12,627 nt of DNA from Euperipatoides rowelli. Lineage: Eukaryota; Onychophora; Udeonychophora; Euonychophora; Peripatopsidae. Location of the stretch: NCBI GenBank assembly GCA_003024985.2, contig PXIH01S0008260.1; one strand, written 5' to 3'. Both the position numbers and the translations under genes were made by a program. Positions 1 to 9,829 of this stretch are shown here, piece by piece (the stretch's first letter is position 1; each line of letters starts with the position of its first letter). The notes beneath the pieces are model-generated. The model was not told the origin of the DNA. It was given only the letters and a program-made list of their open reading frames with translations, and searched no databases.

Positions 1-40
1 ATTATTACACATATTTGGAAACTTTTAAACAGAGGATTCT

Positions 41-145
41 ATGAGTCGTAATATTTACGACACGGCTACCGCTCATGTTAAAATTTTGACCGCGACCGCT
101 TGAAGGTTAATATTTACTATTAAAATCAAGGCAACAGCTCAAGTT
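41..145 (+). repeat. CpG-bearing patch with a degenerate duplication
   Basis: About seven CpGs fall within roughly 60 bases (44-103), in a window where CpG is otherwise rare. TAATATTTAC occurs at 49 and 108, and GGCTACCGCTCATGTT (64-79) resembles GGCAACAGCTCAAGTT (130-145), at offsets of 59 and 66 bases. This looks like an old tandem duplication or the edge of a repeat that continues beyond the window. No supported coding frame is present. Confidence 0.4.
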
Positions 146-991
146 TCAATAAGAAAAAAAAAAAAAATCCAAATGCCTGTGATTTTTTTTCTATTCTAAA
201 TTGAAATGTCATATTATGAATGTAATTTATCAGTTCTATATTTAAATTAGAAGCAGTGTATTGGTGCTGTAAAACATAACATTTCCCCAGCTACAACTCC
301 GGTGCCTTATGAAATCTTTTTTCATTCTCTTCTATTATTTTCATTAAAATTACATTTGAATACCCAATTTAAAATTTCTGCTAAATGCTAAATAAAATAT
401 TTAACATTACAGGCACAAACTTGGATCACATACAGTACATACTGTAATATTCACTATGAAAACTAAGCTTAATATTAATGATTTTAAATTTCCTTTTAAT
501 CAAATTTTCCATCTATTCACAATCATTTCTATGACTTTTAATCTAACTTCAATTTTTATTAACTCAACTTTACCTCCATCTATTCATAACTGAATAACAC
601 TCAAAATTTTCTTTTTTTCCTATAATTTATTTTTCCTCTAATTACTTTTTTTTTGTAATTTTTTTACACTTCTAACATTTCCTTCCACTTTATTAACTTT
701 TTGTATGTTGTTCAATTTCACTTTGTATATAATTTTATATCAAATTATTTCTTCAGTTATTTGTATATTCCTCTGAAGGATTCTCAAATCACTTAATCTC
801 TTGCATATAAATTATATTTAAATGTTATAACTATAAATATTTCTTTCCAAGCATATACTACTCTTTTATTATTATTTCTGATTTCATTTATTTAATTTGA
901 TTATGTCTTTATGTTTTTAAATTTATATTTCCTAAAACTGAAATAGGTCTTACATCCATTGTTTATTTTTGCATGAATAAATATATAAATT

Positions 992-1009
992 AAAAAAAAA
1001 AAAAAAAAA
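992..1009 (+). repeat. A18 homopolymer
   Basis: Eighteen consecutive A. Other long A tracts lie near 1509-1524 and around 3690-3722. None follows a recognisable retrotransposed gene, so they read as simple AT-rich intron sequence. Confidence 0.9.
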
Positions 1010-2659
1010 GTAAAAGTTACTAAACAAAAAAAAAATAGTTTAATTTTGTAACTTGGAGTGGAACTAGGAAATAACTCTGAGCTGGAGCCAGAGTAGCCCT
1101 CCAGCAACCTGGATTCAAAGACCAGATTAGGAATAGATAAATTCAAAAATTGATATAATTTATTTTTTCAGTCGTCTAATCTAAAAAGAACGATAGACGG
1201 TTTTTTTTTTTTTGCTTAAAATTGTAGAAATTTACACAAGCGATATCTTGATCATATCTTAACTTACAAGAAGTTACATCACATCTTATGCAACAGGCCA
1301 AGACAGATGACAAAAATTATCAACATAGGATTGCCGTTTCATTTAAAACATAATTGTTACACATTAATCTCCCTCATTCATTGTTATAAGAGTTGAGATA
1401 TACAGAAGCTTAATCATTTTAACTTCAACATTTTAATTTTATATTACAGAAAAATAAAATTTTTCAAAATTTGTAGTTTAACCCATTTAGAGCTCACTAG
1501 TCATAATGAAAAAAAAAAAAAAAACTTTCCTGCTTAGCTGTTAACTGCTAATGAAAAAAGTGATTCCAATTTTTTTTTTGTATATTTAACTCTTGTAGCC
1601 TTAATATTTAATCAAACATGAAGTGTTTTATATAATTTTAAACTAGATTAAGCAGGCTTTAAAATGGTATTAACACTTTTCTAAAATAAATATTAATTAA
1701 TTTGTAAAAAAAAATAATAAACATTTTAATTTTAAAAATTTTAATCGAAAAATTATTATGCTCCCTTTTTTTAGGCTTATTATTCAAATTAAACATCAAA
1801 ATCGTTCAGAGTAATTCTATGCCAATTTACCTTTCATTCGACATATTTTACAATATTATAACAAATACAATGACCTATAGACGACAAATAAAATTGCCAT
1901 ACAAAATAAAAAAAATCTTTTACTTTTAAATGAAAAAAAATTGTAAAAAAAATTCATGTTTTCAATATTTTTATTAAAAAATAATCATATAAAATCAACT
2001 GTTTAAGCGAGAGCCTTCCAAAATAATTTGTTTGATATCATTAATTAAATGTAGTCTTGTCTCATAGCCTAATGTGATCAAAGTGATAACTCTATCCCAT
2101 GATCTGCAAATGAGATTAACCTTGACCTATGGATTAATCAGTCAGTAGTTGAGCAGAAAAGGCAATTCAGTTTCATATGGATTTTTCAGTACTTGAGTCT
2201 TATTAGGTTTAAAAAAAAATTAATTAAAAAAGTAAAATTTCAAATTGTAACATTAAAATACTGACAAGACAAAAAAAGTGTAGTACATGCACACTTGTAA
2301 AATAATAGTTTAATACTATTTAAATAAAATTATTAATACACCAATTATAATGACCAAATCAACAATGCATTAGATTTGCTCAGTCACTCTTTAAATATGC
2401 TGACCAAATGCAATTTTGACTAAGTATGGTTGGGAAAACCTGCCTCAGAACTGCAGTTTACAGTGGTAGAATACAATTTATTTACCGTTTATTGATGAAC
2501 TTATTAGAATTATGGGTAAGTCATAATTAATGATTCATTTAATTGACTGAAAATTATCTTTTTGAGCTCATTGAGTTACAGATAAAAGCAAGATTAAGAA
2601 AAAATTATTTAATAATTAAATTTTCATTGAACAAAGGAGAGCACTCAAAAACTTGTTCG

Positions 2660-2743
2660 AGGGAGCTGAGTTCATAGCTATGCCAATCGTTAACTGCAGA
2701 TCAAGGGAGCTGAGTTCATAGCTATGTCAAAAGTTAACTGCAT
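2660..2743 (+). repeat. Two-copy tandem duplication, 44-bp unit
   Basis: AGGGAGCTGAGTTCATAGCT starts at 2660 and again at 2704, and both copies continue ATG and end in GTTAACTGCA. They differ in the short stretch CCAATC versus TCAAAA. The near identity indicates a fairly recent local duplication. No coding meaning is visible. Confidence 0.85.
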
Positions 2744-4447
2744 CCATTTATTTATTTTGCTTTCCAAATTATATTTCTGAGAGCTGCTGCAATCTGGAGC
2801 ATAAGAAAAATATTTCATCAGAGAAGTTTAATTAGAATTCATTTTGATTTCAATTATGTTGTTGTTAATAAGAAAAAAAAAAGCTTTCAACATTGGATAT
2901 GTTCTTGAGCAAGAGGAAGGAGGAGAGAAGGGTTGCGTGGATGGGGAGTGGAATTCTTAAAATTGTTAATGCTATTTTTTTGTCAGGCTTTCAGCTAGTT
3001 TTTTTTAGTTTTCTTATAATTTCTAAAATTACAACTGTGGGGAATATAAAAGCATGATATCAACATGAAAAATATAAAACTTTATTAAAATAAATCTAGT
3101 TTCTCAATAATAGAATGCATCAACTTTTTTTTTTTAAAAAAAAAAGAAAATTCCCCACACCTTTTGACATGCCTGTCTGGACTGTATATCTCCATACTAC
3201 AAAGCTTCAACTTTTATTTTTATAAACCATCAATTTTGTAAATTCTCTATAAATTAATACTTAAAAAACTTAAGCTGTTTAGGCCTACTGTAGTTGTGTC
3301 AAATTTGATTTTTTTCTAACTTTTAATTTGTAACCTGAGTCAGCAATTTAAAACCTAATTAAAGTTATTTATCCAAGAATCTATACTATTTTAAAGTTAT
3401 CATTATATTTAATTGTGAAAAGAATGGACGGAGTTGAAAGAAGATGAGCTAACGGAATTCCAAATATGTAAACTGAATGTTTTCTTGCTGCTGTATATTG
3501 TGTTATTATGGATTTGCTGATAATCTGTGACTAGATATTGTACATTGTTAAGAGTTGAATCAAATAGAAAAATAAAACATTACCACCTTAGAGCATAAAC
3601 TTTAAAACTCTCAATTTAAGGATGCTATTTTGGTCAGTTATGAAAAATTTGCCAAATTTTAAATTATTTTATCATTTCGAAATTTATTAAAAAAAAAAAA
3701 ATTGACAAAAAAAAAAAAAAAAACTTTAAAACAGTCTCAATTTTTAAAGCCATATTTTTCATATCTATCCGAAGGCATAAAAACAGTTTCTATCTAAAAT
3801 GATTGCCCTTTGAAAAGGAAACTGTAGTAACAAATTAATAAAAGAAGTAATAAAATGTTCATTGTGTAGTGTGGCAGGAGATTTTTTTTTTAATTGAAAA
3901 TCAAAAATACAGATAGAAATGATATAGGTTAAACATAACAGCGCTTTCATTATTAATAGTGGTATACCAGTAAACTAATTACAGAACATTAGTTTAGTAT
4001 GTTAAATTGTACTACTCGTGTTCTATTGTGGATTAATAAAGTTCCTGTCCTAAGATGGGGTTAGTTATCATATATTTTGTCGTTGTCATTATCCAATCAG
4101 GATATACTTAATGTGTTGAGCTTTATGTTTGAATAGTTTAGCTATGCATAAAAGACACTCAATATTTTAGCAAGTCAACTCTGTATTGGGCAGGAAAGCT
4201 GAAATTTTTATGATGTTTTATTTTTATTTCACACATTTTCTGACTCATTTGTCAGTAAATGCTTAAAAAATTTAGATATTTATTGTGAAAGTAAAATATA
4301 AGTACCATAGCAAACACTAACTTTATTTGAAAACTTTGAACACTTAAAAAAAATTAAAGCTAGAAAAAGAATCTACCGAGATTAAAAAATGAGAAAGAGA
4401 AATAAACTTAAAAAAGAATTAACGTTAATAATTGCCAAAATACTTAC

Positions 4448-4551
4448 GGTCCAACAGGAAGGTCATTAATTTCTACCTCCAAATGATGAAGTATGAATAC
4501 AGTTACAAGTTCTAATACGGTTGAAATAGTACAGACTGCTAGTAAACAAGA
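4448..4551 (-). CDS. UBAC2: UBAC2 orthologue, internal coding exon (third membrane segment)
   Basis: Third visible exon of the gene. The minus-strand acceptor is a pyrimidine tract ending TTATCTTTACAG and the donor is GGACC|GTAAGTA. It has 104 bases: 34 open codons from SCLLAVCTISTVLELV to NDLPVG, plus CC that starts a split codon (phase 2; the codon CCN would be proline). It continues directly from KFA of the previous exon. It corresponds to the human segment beginning SFLLGSW and ending NLPSG, and is a couple of residues shorter. Residues 3-22 form a hydrophobic membrane helix. Sequence identity is lower than in the previous exon, so the assignment rests on frame continuity, splice signals, hydrophobicity and the terminal LP-G. 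The following exon was not found down to position 1. Confidence 0.85.
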
Positions 4552-5729
4552 CTGTAAAGATAAGAAAAAAAAAGGGTTATCTTAAATTACAATAAGCATA
4601 TTTCAAATATACTGTAGATCACCTATAATGAAAATACAAACCTCTTTGATTAACATTACTAGGCTATAGGTTAAAATCAAGAATGTTAAATACTTGACAT
4701 AAAAAAAAAGAAGACAAAACTAAGTTAAAATCATAAAATATGTTACTTAGCCTAGATACTAATATAAACAGTCTCCACTATAAGTGTAGAGATTTGAACA
4801 TGCAAATAACAATGTTTAACACAGTAGCCTAGATAATCTGTTGGTTAACATTTTCAACATTTAAATAAAATTTTAATATTTTCAAGTTTTCAATTGGGAA
4901 AAAAGAAATCCGTTTTATTTATTTTTTATTTAAAAAAATAAGACGGTAGTTCTTTATTATCTTTTAGATTAAAGCAAAAATGAATGGTTTACATTATGCT
5001 TTTGCAAATTTAATTGTGCCTACTTGTTAATGGATCCTTTATAATACTGTACCTCTAACATTTGTTGTTATAGAATTTTTAAAATTTTCTAAGTCTCTCC
5101 TTTTGCTGTTTAAATTAAAGTAAAAAAGCATGTATATAAAATTTGTTTAATTAAAATATTAAAGGAATTTCACAAAGCTAATCATACTNTCTTATAATTA
5201 GGCATCAGTGATCAGAATAGTTCATTTTAAAAAAAAGAGTAATTCAAGTTCTAAGATAATCCCCCAAAAAATAACTAGTTCAGTTCAAGTTAATTTTAAA
5301 ATTAACTTTGTTCTTTACCCAAGTTATTTTTTATGTACAGTATTGATTTTATATTTTAGTTGGAAGAGGTTTGTTGCACTTTTTTTTTTTTGCTTTCTGT
5401 TATCTATGTATCATTCCTAAAATAAAGTGCATAAGCTTATAAATACTATTTTCAACTTGTCAACTTAGTTTAATTTTGCCAAAAAAAAAAAAAATCAAAT
5501 TTTTATTTTTTTTTCAGTTAGAAAGGCATGAAAATCTAAATTTTATACCCAATGTTTACTGACACACACATACCATGCTGTATAATAAGTAGAATATATT
5601 TTGGCTTAATAAAATAATAATTATTTATTTAGTAACTTATACCCTATAGCCTACAATTTTTACTATCCGGTTAGTATTTATTTTAATATACTAAATGTTA
5701 GATCAAATTATAAAACAGAATATACTTAC
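4552..5729 (-). other. UBAC2 intron, 1178 bp, phase 0
   Basis: This intron lies between the two exons that carry the second and third membrane segments. It has a GTAAGTA donor and a TTTACAG acceptor and is phase 0. It is AT-rich, with an A14 tract near 5481, a T11 tract near 5380 and an ambiguous base at 5189. I saw no gene or organised repeat in it. Confidence 0.85.
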
Positions 5730-5849
5730 TGCAAATTTTTGAGAACCATACCGCCTTTCAAATATACGAAAATAATACAGCAATAAACTGCCACATATAA
5801 GATCTTTTGCCTCAAAAAAGGCGAGCTTGGAAGAGAATAGTCTCCATAA
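5730..5849 (-). CDS. UBAC2: UBAC2 orthologue, internal coding exon with the FERRYGS signature
   Basis: This is the strongest diagnostic exon of the gene. Its minus-strand acceptor is TTTTCAATTCCTGTAG and its donor is GCA|GTAAGTA. It has 120 bases and exactly 40 open codons, with phase 0 at both ends, so it joins the preceding exon in frame. It starts LWRLFSSK, equivalent to human IWRL. A hydrophobic segment LICGSLLLYYF follows, then the block FRIFERRYGSQKFA, which agrees with human FRIFERRYGSRKFA except Q for R. The whole exon has the same 40-residue length as the human segment I recall. In the rhomboid-like fold the block lies between two membrane helices. No stop, frameshift or split codon is visible, so this looks like a functional gene rather than a processed copy. 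Only homology support is available here; there is no transcript evidence. Confidence 0.93.
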
Positions 5850-6844
5850 CTACAGGAATTGAAAAGAGAATAAGACATACAAAATAATTACTTACAGTAT
5901 ATTCCCTTAGCTATATGCTATTTCCAAAATTCAAACTAGGCCTATCTCTATATTTGTATGAATTCAGAGCAAAAAAAAAATTGAAGAAAAATAATGGCAA
6001 TAAGCAATGTGGATTTATAGCTTTAAAAGTACATTCAAAATTTGAAAAAAAAAATATAGGCTAGAGATAGCCAATTAAAGTTTGGCTATTTGCTGTTATT
6101 GGTATGTAGCATACAGTACATGCTCTAGATAATAATAAATAAAAAAAAGCTCTAAATATAAAGCTCAATATAATAAAACTAACAATGTTGATAAATCACT
6201 TGCATTTATAATGCTATTGGCATAGATGGCTTAGACTTATCTGGTTGAAGATTTAAAAAAAATATACCCATATTTTAGGCAAATGCTGCCTTCTCTTGTT
6301 CAAATTTCAAAATTTAGTCCAACTTTTTTTTTTAACTGGTGATTCACTCATTAGGTTGATAAAAAATTTATGATTATACCATACTATAAATGCACAATCA
6401 AAAACACATACTTTGAATAATATCAGGGCCAAAGCAATGCACAGCATTATTAATCAAAGACTCACGGATATGGTAAAATGAACATAAATTGACCATATAT
6501 ATGAGTCTTTGATTAACCTACTGTATATTTTTGCCAAAGGCATATTTAATTAGTTTATTGTAGGCTATTCTTATTTTTTTTAAATCCCATGCTCAACTTC
6601 TTGTCTTTTATAATTTTTTTCTTGCAGCACCATTAGACTAGTGCCATCATTTATTTAGACTAGTATCTTAAAAAATTTAATAAGAAAACCACGTATAGGC
6701 TAAATCAGATAGAATGCAGGATTTACAATTCATAAATTTAAATGAAAAATTAAAAGTTGTTGACTAGGCTATAAACCTAAAAAAATCGACAAAATTTAGA
6801 ACAAAAATAATTACAAATATAAATGAAAGTTTGCCCCATCTTAC
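5850..6844 (-). other. UBAC2 intron, 995 bp, phase 0
   Basis: This intron is bounded by the GTAAG donor of the 6845-6972 exon and the TTCCTGTAG acceptor of the 5730-5849 exon. It is phase 0. The content is AT-rich with several TAGGCTA-type words, and the only marked structure is the hairpin at 6450-6516. I saw no coding sequence in it. An apparent open frame that starts in the preceding exon reads through the donor and stops within the intron. Confidence 0.85.
6450..6516. repeat. Long imperfect hairpin in UBAC2 intron
   Basis: Arms 6450-6474 and 6492-6516 pair at 22 of 25 positions around a 17-base loop. The outer 15 pairs are perfect (TTAATCAAAGACTCA against TGAGTCTTTGATTAA), followed by three imperfect positions (one of them a G-T wobble) and seven perfect pairs (ATATGGT against ACCATAT). 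The size and geometry are compatible with a small MITE remnant or a microRNA-like precursor. Nothing in the sequence tells these apart. Confidence 0.8.
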
Positions 6845-6972
6845 CTGTAATTGCTCAAAGATATGCTTGTATGTATAAATAAAGTACGGTTTGTATGCCA
6901 ATAATGGAACATTGAGAGCACAAGAGGTTATGAATACTGATCCAAGCAAGGCCTTGCTAACTGGAGTTTTAT
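6845..6972 (-). CDS. UBAC2: UBAC2 orthologue, internal coding exon (probably exon 2)
   Basis: First visible coding exon of an animal UBAC2, an ER multi-pass protein with a rhomboid-like membrane domain and a C-terminal UBA domain. In mammals UBAC2 retains UBXD8/FAF2 in the ER and works with gp78-type ubiquitin ligases. On the minus strand the acceptor is TTTCTATTAG and the donor is CAG|GTAAG. The exon is 128 bases: two bases complete a split codon (phase 1), then 42 open codons. These begin KTPVSKALLGSVFITS and end YKHIFEQLQ, matching the human segment that starts KAPLSK and ends KNDFQ, as I recall it, with the same length of 42. A hydrophobic stretch (about exon residues 7-26) would be the first membrane segment. 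The split codon probably encodes Y, as in human LYKAPLSK. The initiator methionine lies in an upstream exon that I could not find. Recognition comes from memory of the family, not from an alignment. Confidence 0.88.
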
Positions 6973-7574
6973 CTAATAGAAATAAAATGTGGGCAATAAA
7001 TCAATTTCAAAATAATCATTTTATAAGTTATCAAATAAATAAATGATCTCTAGGATAATTAGAAATAGCACAGAGAATAAATAGGCTATACTTATTGGTA
7101 GGCTAATAAGATTTGTTTTAGCATTTAAAGAATATTTGTAAATCCATGTTTCTGAAAAATAAAATTACATCACTTATGTTTTTCAAATTAGTCACTATCT
7201 AGAAACAAAATAACTGCAGTAAACTATAATATTTTTGAAAGCTCAATTTGAAANTAGACAACATGGATAACTTTGCTATCCGGAACCTCAAAAACCGGAA
7301 TGCTCTATTAACCATTATTTAAAAAAAACTTAAAAAATATATATATAGGTATACAAAAGAATGAATCTGAAAGTAACTGAAAGTAACTTACTAAGAGATG
7401 GTTATCATTTTAAAACTCAATATAGGCAGGGTTCCTGAAAAAGGCTATCAAAAAACATACCGTAATAAAAATGTGTGGTAGCCTACACCAAATTCTGTTT
7501 AAAAAGATGAGATAAAGACCAGTCTGCCAAAAAAAAAAAATATTCAAAGAATTTGGTAAACTTTTTGCAAATAA

Positions 7575-7593
7575 AGGCCTAGGCCTAGCCTAC
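7575..7593. repeat. Clustered TAGGCCTA words
   Basis: AGGCCTAGGCCTAGCCTAC is the densest cluster of a word that recurs about thirty times between 4650 and 12070, in forms such as TAGGCTA, TAGCCTA and TAGGCCTA. The cluster is itself a near-palindromic tandem of the eight-base word. Confidence 0.8.
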
Positions 7594-8243
7594 ATTATTA
7601 CTACTACTATATAGGCTACTTGTAAAAAAAAATTTCAGTCAATAGGCCTAAATTAAAAGATTAAAAAAAAATCAATTATCGTATTAAAAAAAAATAACAT
7701 GAAGATGTGATAGAATTTTTATACATAAATGTATTGTACTTTTAAACAGGATTTGTAATTTTTGATGCTTTTTATATTATTTCTTTCATCCCAGCAGTTA
7801 ACTAATCAGCGGCTGCTTTTAAATAATCTGCGCACAAATTGATCTGCAGATTGCTAAAAATGGGCCAACTTCTTTATATGAAATGATTAGGCATACAACT
7901 GTGTTTTTATTTATTTATTCATTTTAATTATACTATATAAACAGCAATAGCCTACACTTTTTAAATAGCTTCTAGGCTACATTAATTTACAAGTACAGTA
8001 GTTATCCCCTTGTTTTTATTAATAGAAAAAAAAAAAATACATTTTCATATTGAAAAACAAAACTTCAGCTCCTCTTTATTTTGGTTGACTTTTGTCATAA
8101 GACAAGAAATGGCATAAACGTTAAACTCATTATAGACTAAGCCTAAATCAAAGCTGGGATTTTATAACATCTTTGGTTAAAATATACTGCTTTTGTGTAT
8201 GAAAACTCATATTAATCCCTCAACTTAAACATTTACTCGGTTA

Positions 8244-8257
8244 GGTGAAATGGGACA
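8244..8257 (+). repeat. GGTGAAATGGGACA motif, copy 1
   Basis: This is the first of a set of identical or near-identical 14-mers within about 0.9 kb. The exact motif is followed by TTTCA, so TGAAATG and CATTTCA also form a 7-bp inverted pair with a 3-base loop (8246-8262). Confidence 0.8.
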
Positions 8258-8603
8258 TTTCATACACAGCATAAATAAAATATTTTTAAAAAATATTTTC
8301 ACCTATCCAAATTTAAGTATTAATAGTCCAAATGAAAGCTCTTTTTATGTAGATTCTTATGATAAAAGAATTATAAAGTAATAAAAAGTTTATGAAAAAT
8401 AAAGCTAAATACAAGCAAAAATGTAAAATTTTTGCCATTCAAAATTTGGTCTCCAGAAACTTTGGTGTAGGCTAACTCAAAAAGTTCAAAACATATTTAA
8501 ACTAAAGCTTATCAATTTGTAGAGTATTTAATGGGCTTTTATTGCTGTATAGGGCATACAATTAAATTTGCTAGATTTTTGGATATAGGCAAAAAATTAA
8601 AAT

Positions 8604-9157
8604 GGGGTGAAATGGGACACTTTCAGTTTTTGTGATTATTATTAGCCTACCAAATTTTATATTATTTTTAATATGCTAATATTTATTAGGCTAATTCTGT
8701 GGTAGCAGAGGACAGTGGTCCATTCAGAAGTGGAGAAGTGTATATAAAAACTTTAAAAAAAATTGTTACTATCCCTATTTAAACTTAGTTTGTAAGAAAA
8801 ACTGTAAATATATTTAAATTATCATTAAAGTTTAAAAATAGTTGCACCAGGAAGCTAAGATCACTCTTCAATAAAAAGCATTAAGGAAGTAACATTTTTA
8901 TTTTTTATTGTTAAAATAAAATAACATAAAAGTGGCTGTTCCATTTCACCACGGACCATTGGGTGAAATGGAACAACCACCTTTCCTTTTTTTTAACCTA
9001 TAATAAATTTATCATAATAAAAATGAGTTCTAATATATACAGCCTTAAAGCCAGGTCATACAATGATCTATCATCTAACCCATATTTAACATTTCAATAT
9101 TTCCTGTAGTTTTTGCACATCAAATAAAAAACTAAAAAAATTGTCCCATTTCACCCC
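8604..9157. repeat. Perfect 16-bp inverted pair GGGGTGAAATGGGACA enclosing 522 bp
   Basis: GGGGTGAAATGGGACA occurs at 8604-8619 and its exact reverse complement at 9142-9157. The arrangement is that of terminal inverted repeats on a 554-bp element, and an internal hairpin of the same motif lies at 8932-8980. I saw no clear target-site duplication outside the pair and no transposase inside. A further copy at 8244 lies outside. Alternatives are a dispersed genomic word inserted several times, or several overlapping copies of one small repeat family. Confidence 0.5.
8932..8980. repeat. 19-bp hairpin built from the GGTGAAATGG motif
   Basis: The left arm 8932-8950 and right arm 8962-8980 pair at 18 of 19 positions with an 11-base loop. 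The core is TGTTCCATTTCACC against GGTGAAATGGAACA, a one-base variant (GGAACA for GGGACA) of the motif at 8244, 8604 and 9142. The stem is much more GC-rich than its surroundings. Confidence 0.85.
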
Positions 9158-9530
9158 AGGTCATCACTTGTAAGCACAATTACAGTATATTTCAAAAATA
9201 AATAAAAGATATTCTATACTAATGTATTTAAATAAATAATCAGTATGCTAAGAAGTAATGTTTCAGATTTTGAATTCCTGTAAACTTTGACTACCGGTAA
9301 TGGTAACTTAAGAAAAACAAAAAAAATTATCAGCATTCTAAACTTCAATTAAATTAGCCTATGCTTGTAGATGAGCTTTTAAAGTTTTTTTGGGCTCCAC
9401 TTCTGAGATTTTTGTTTCTTTTAATGTAGGGTAACTGTAGCTCATGTTGTAAACAAAATATTAATTTAATTTATCAATGGGAGCAAATGAATTAATCTCT
9501 TAGAATTAGAAATACCTGTTAACCTGTATG

Positions 9531-9789
9531 AGGGATGGCAAATAGGATTTGTTCAGCGTGCCAAAATTGAACAAAGGCTGTCATTTTGGCCAAAGTGCCG
9601 AAATTAAATATAGAACTTGGTTTGGAGATTTTGATAAGGTTTTTTTTTTTTTTATATGGACGTTTTGTTTAGCTTTTGACAGATTTGATAAGCTTTTTTT
9701 TGTGTGTGTGGGGGGGGGGGGGGTTAGTGGCGTGCAGACAAAAATTTATTAAGTGCCATCTTCAGCATGCATGCCAATTTGCCATCCCT
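9531..9789. mobile_element. Short non-autonomous DNA transposon remnant, hAT-like ends
   Basis: A 259-bp segment is bounded by perfect 13-bp inverted ends: AGGGATGGCAAAT at 9531-9543 and its reverse complement at 9777-9789. The AGGGATGGCAA form resembles hAT-superfamily termini. The flanks CCTGTATG and CTTGTATA are similar and could be a decayed target duplication, but they do not sit symmetrically against the ends. Inside are several GTGCC words, a T8 run, a short TG repeat and a G14 run. There is no transposase reading frame, so it would need a transposase from elsewhere. The superfamily assignment is an inference from the end sequence only. Confidence 0.55.
9694..9723 (+). repeat. T8-(TG)5-G14 simple-sequence tract
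   Basis: A run of eight T, a short TG repeat and fourteen consecutive G (9710-9723) lie back to back inside the 9531-9789 element. It is the longest G homopolymer in the window. Its length is likely to vary between individuals and to be error-prone in sequencing. Confidence 0.9.
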
Positions 9790-9829
9790 TGTATAAACAG
9801 TCATCTGAAGCCTTTCAATTTTTATCTTA

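Larger units (their letters stand above)
1..4447 (-). other. UBAC2 intron 3' of the last visible exon, running off the window
   Basis: This sequence follows the GTAAGTA donor of the 4448-4551 exon. The next exon should finish a CCN codon and encode the segment that in human reads roughly FALFVPFY. I looked for it on the minus strand and found nothing acceptable, so the intron is probably longer than 4.4 kb. It holds very AT-rich sequence with long A and T tracts, a 44-bp tandem duplication at 2660-2743, a purine-rich strip near 2911-2952 and a CpG-bearing patch at 41-145. An exon short enough to miss by eye cannot be ruled out. Confidence 0.55.

Noticed and set aside
1050-1140. Possible tRNA-derived SINE (GTCTTTGAATCC resembling a B box on the minus strand, near an A tract)
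   Set aside because: The B-box match is poor and there is no A box or clear boundary; a 7-bp hairpin (1081-1105) is all that is solid.
901-1146. 81-codon minus-strand open frame
   Set aside because: Its lower part translates A/T homopolymers into F and K runs, and it has no recognisable domain or splice context.
3765-3950. 61-codon minus-strand frame considered as the next UBAC2 exon (contains a FPF-like stretch)
   Set aside because: It lacks the expected segment after LPVGP, the frame and splice phase do not fit, and the rest is low-complexity.
5208-5420. 70-codon plus-strand open frame
   Set aside because: It lies inside a UBAC2 intron and runs through poly-A and poly-T tracts, with no coding features.
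6764-6949. Minus-strand open frame overlapping the first UBAC2 exon
   Set aside because: It is the UBAC2 exon read through its GTAAG donor into the intron; the real exon is 6845-6972.
9549-9752. 67-codon plus-strand open frame
   Set aside because: It lies wholly inside the 259-bp transposon remnant and crosses the T/TG/G simple-sequence tract.
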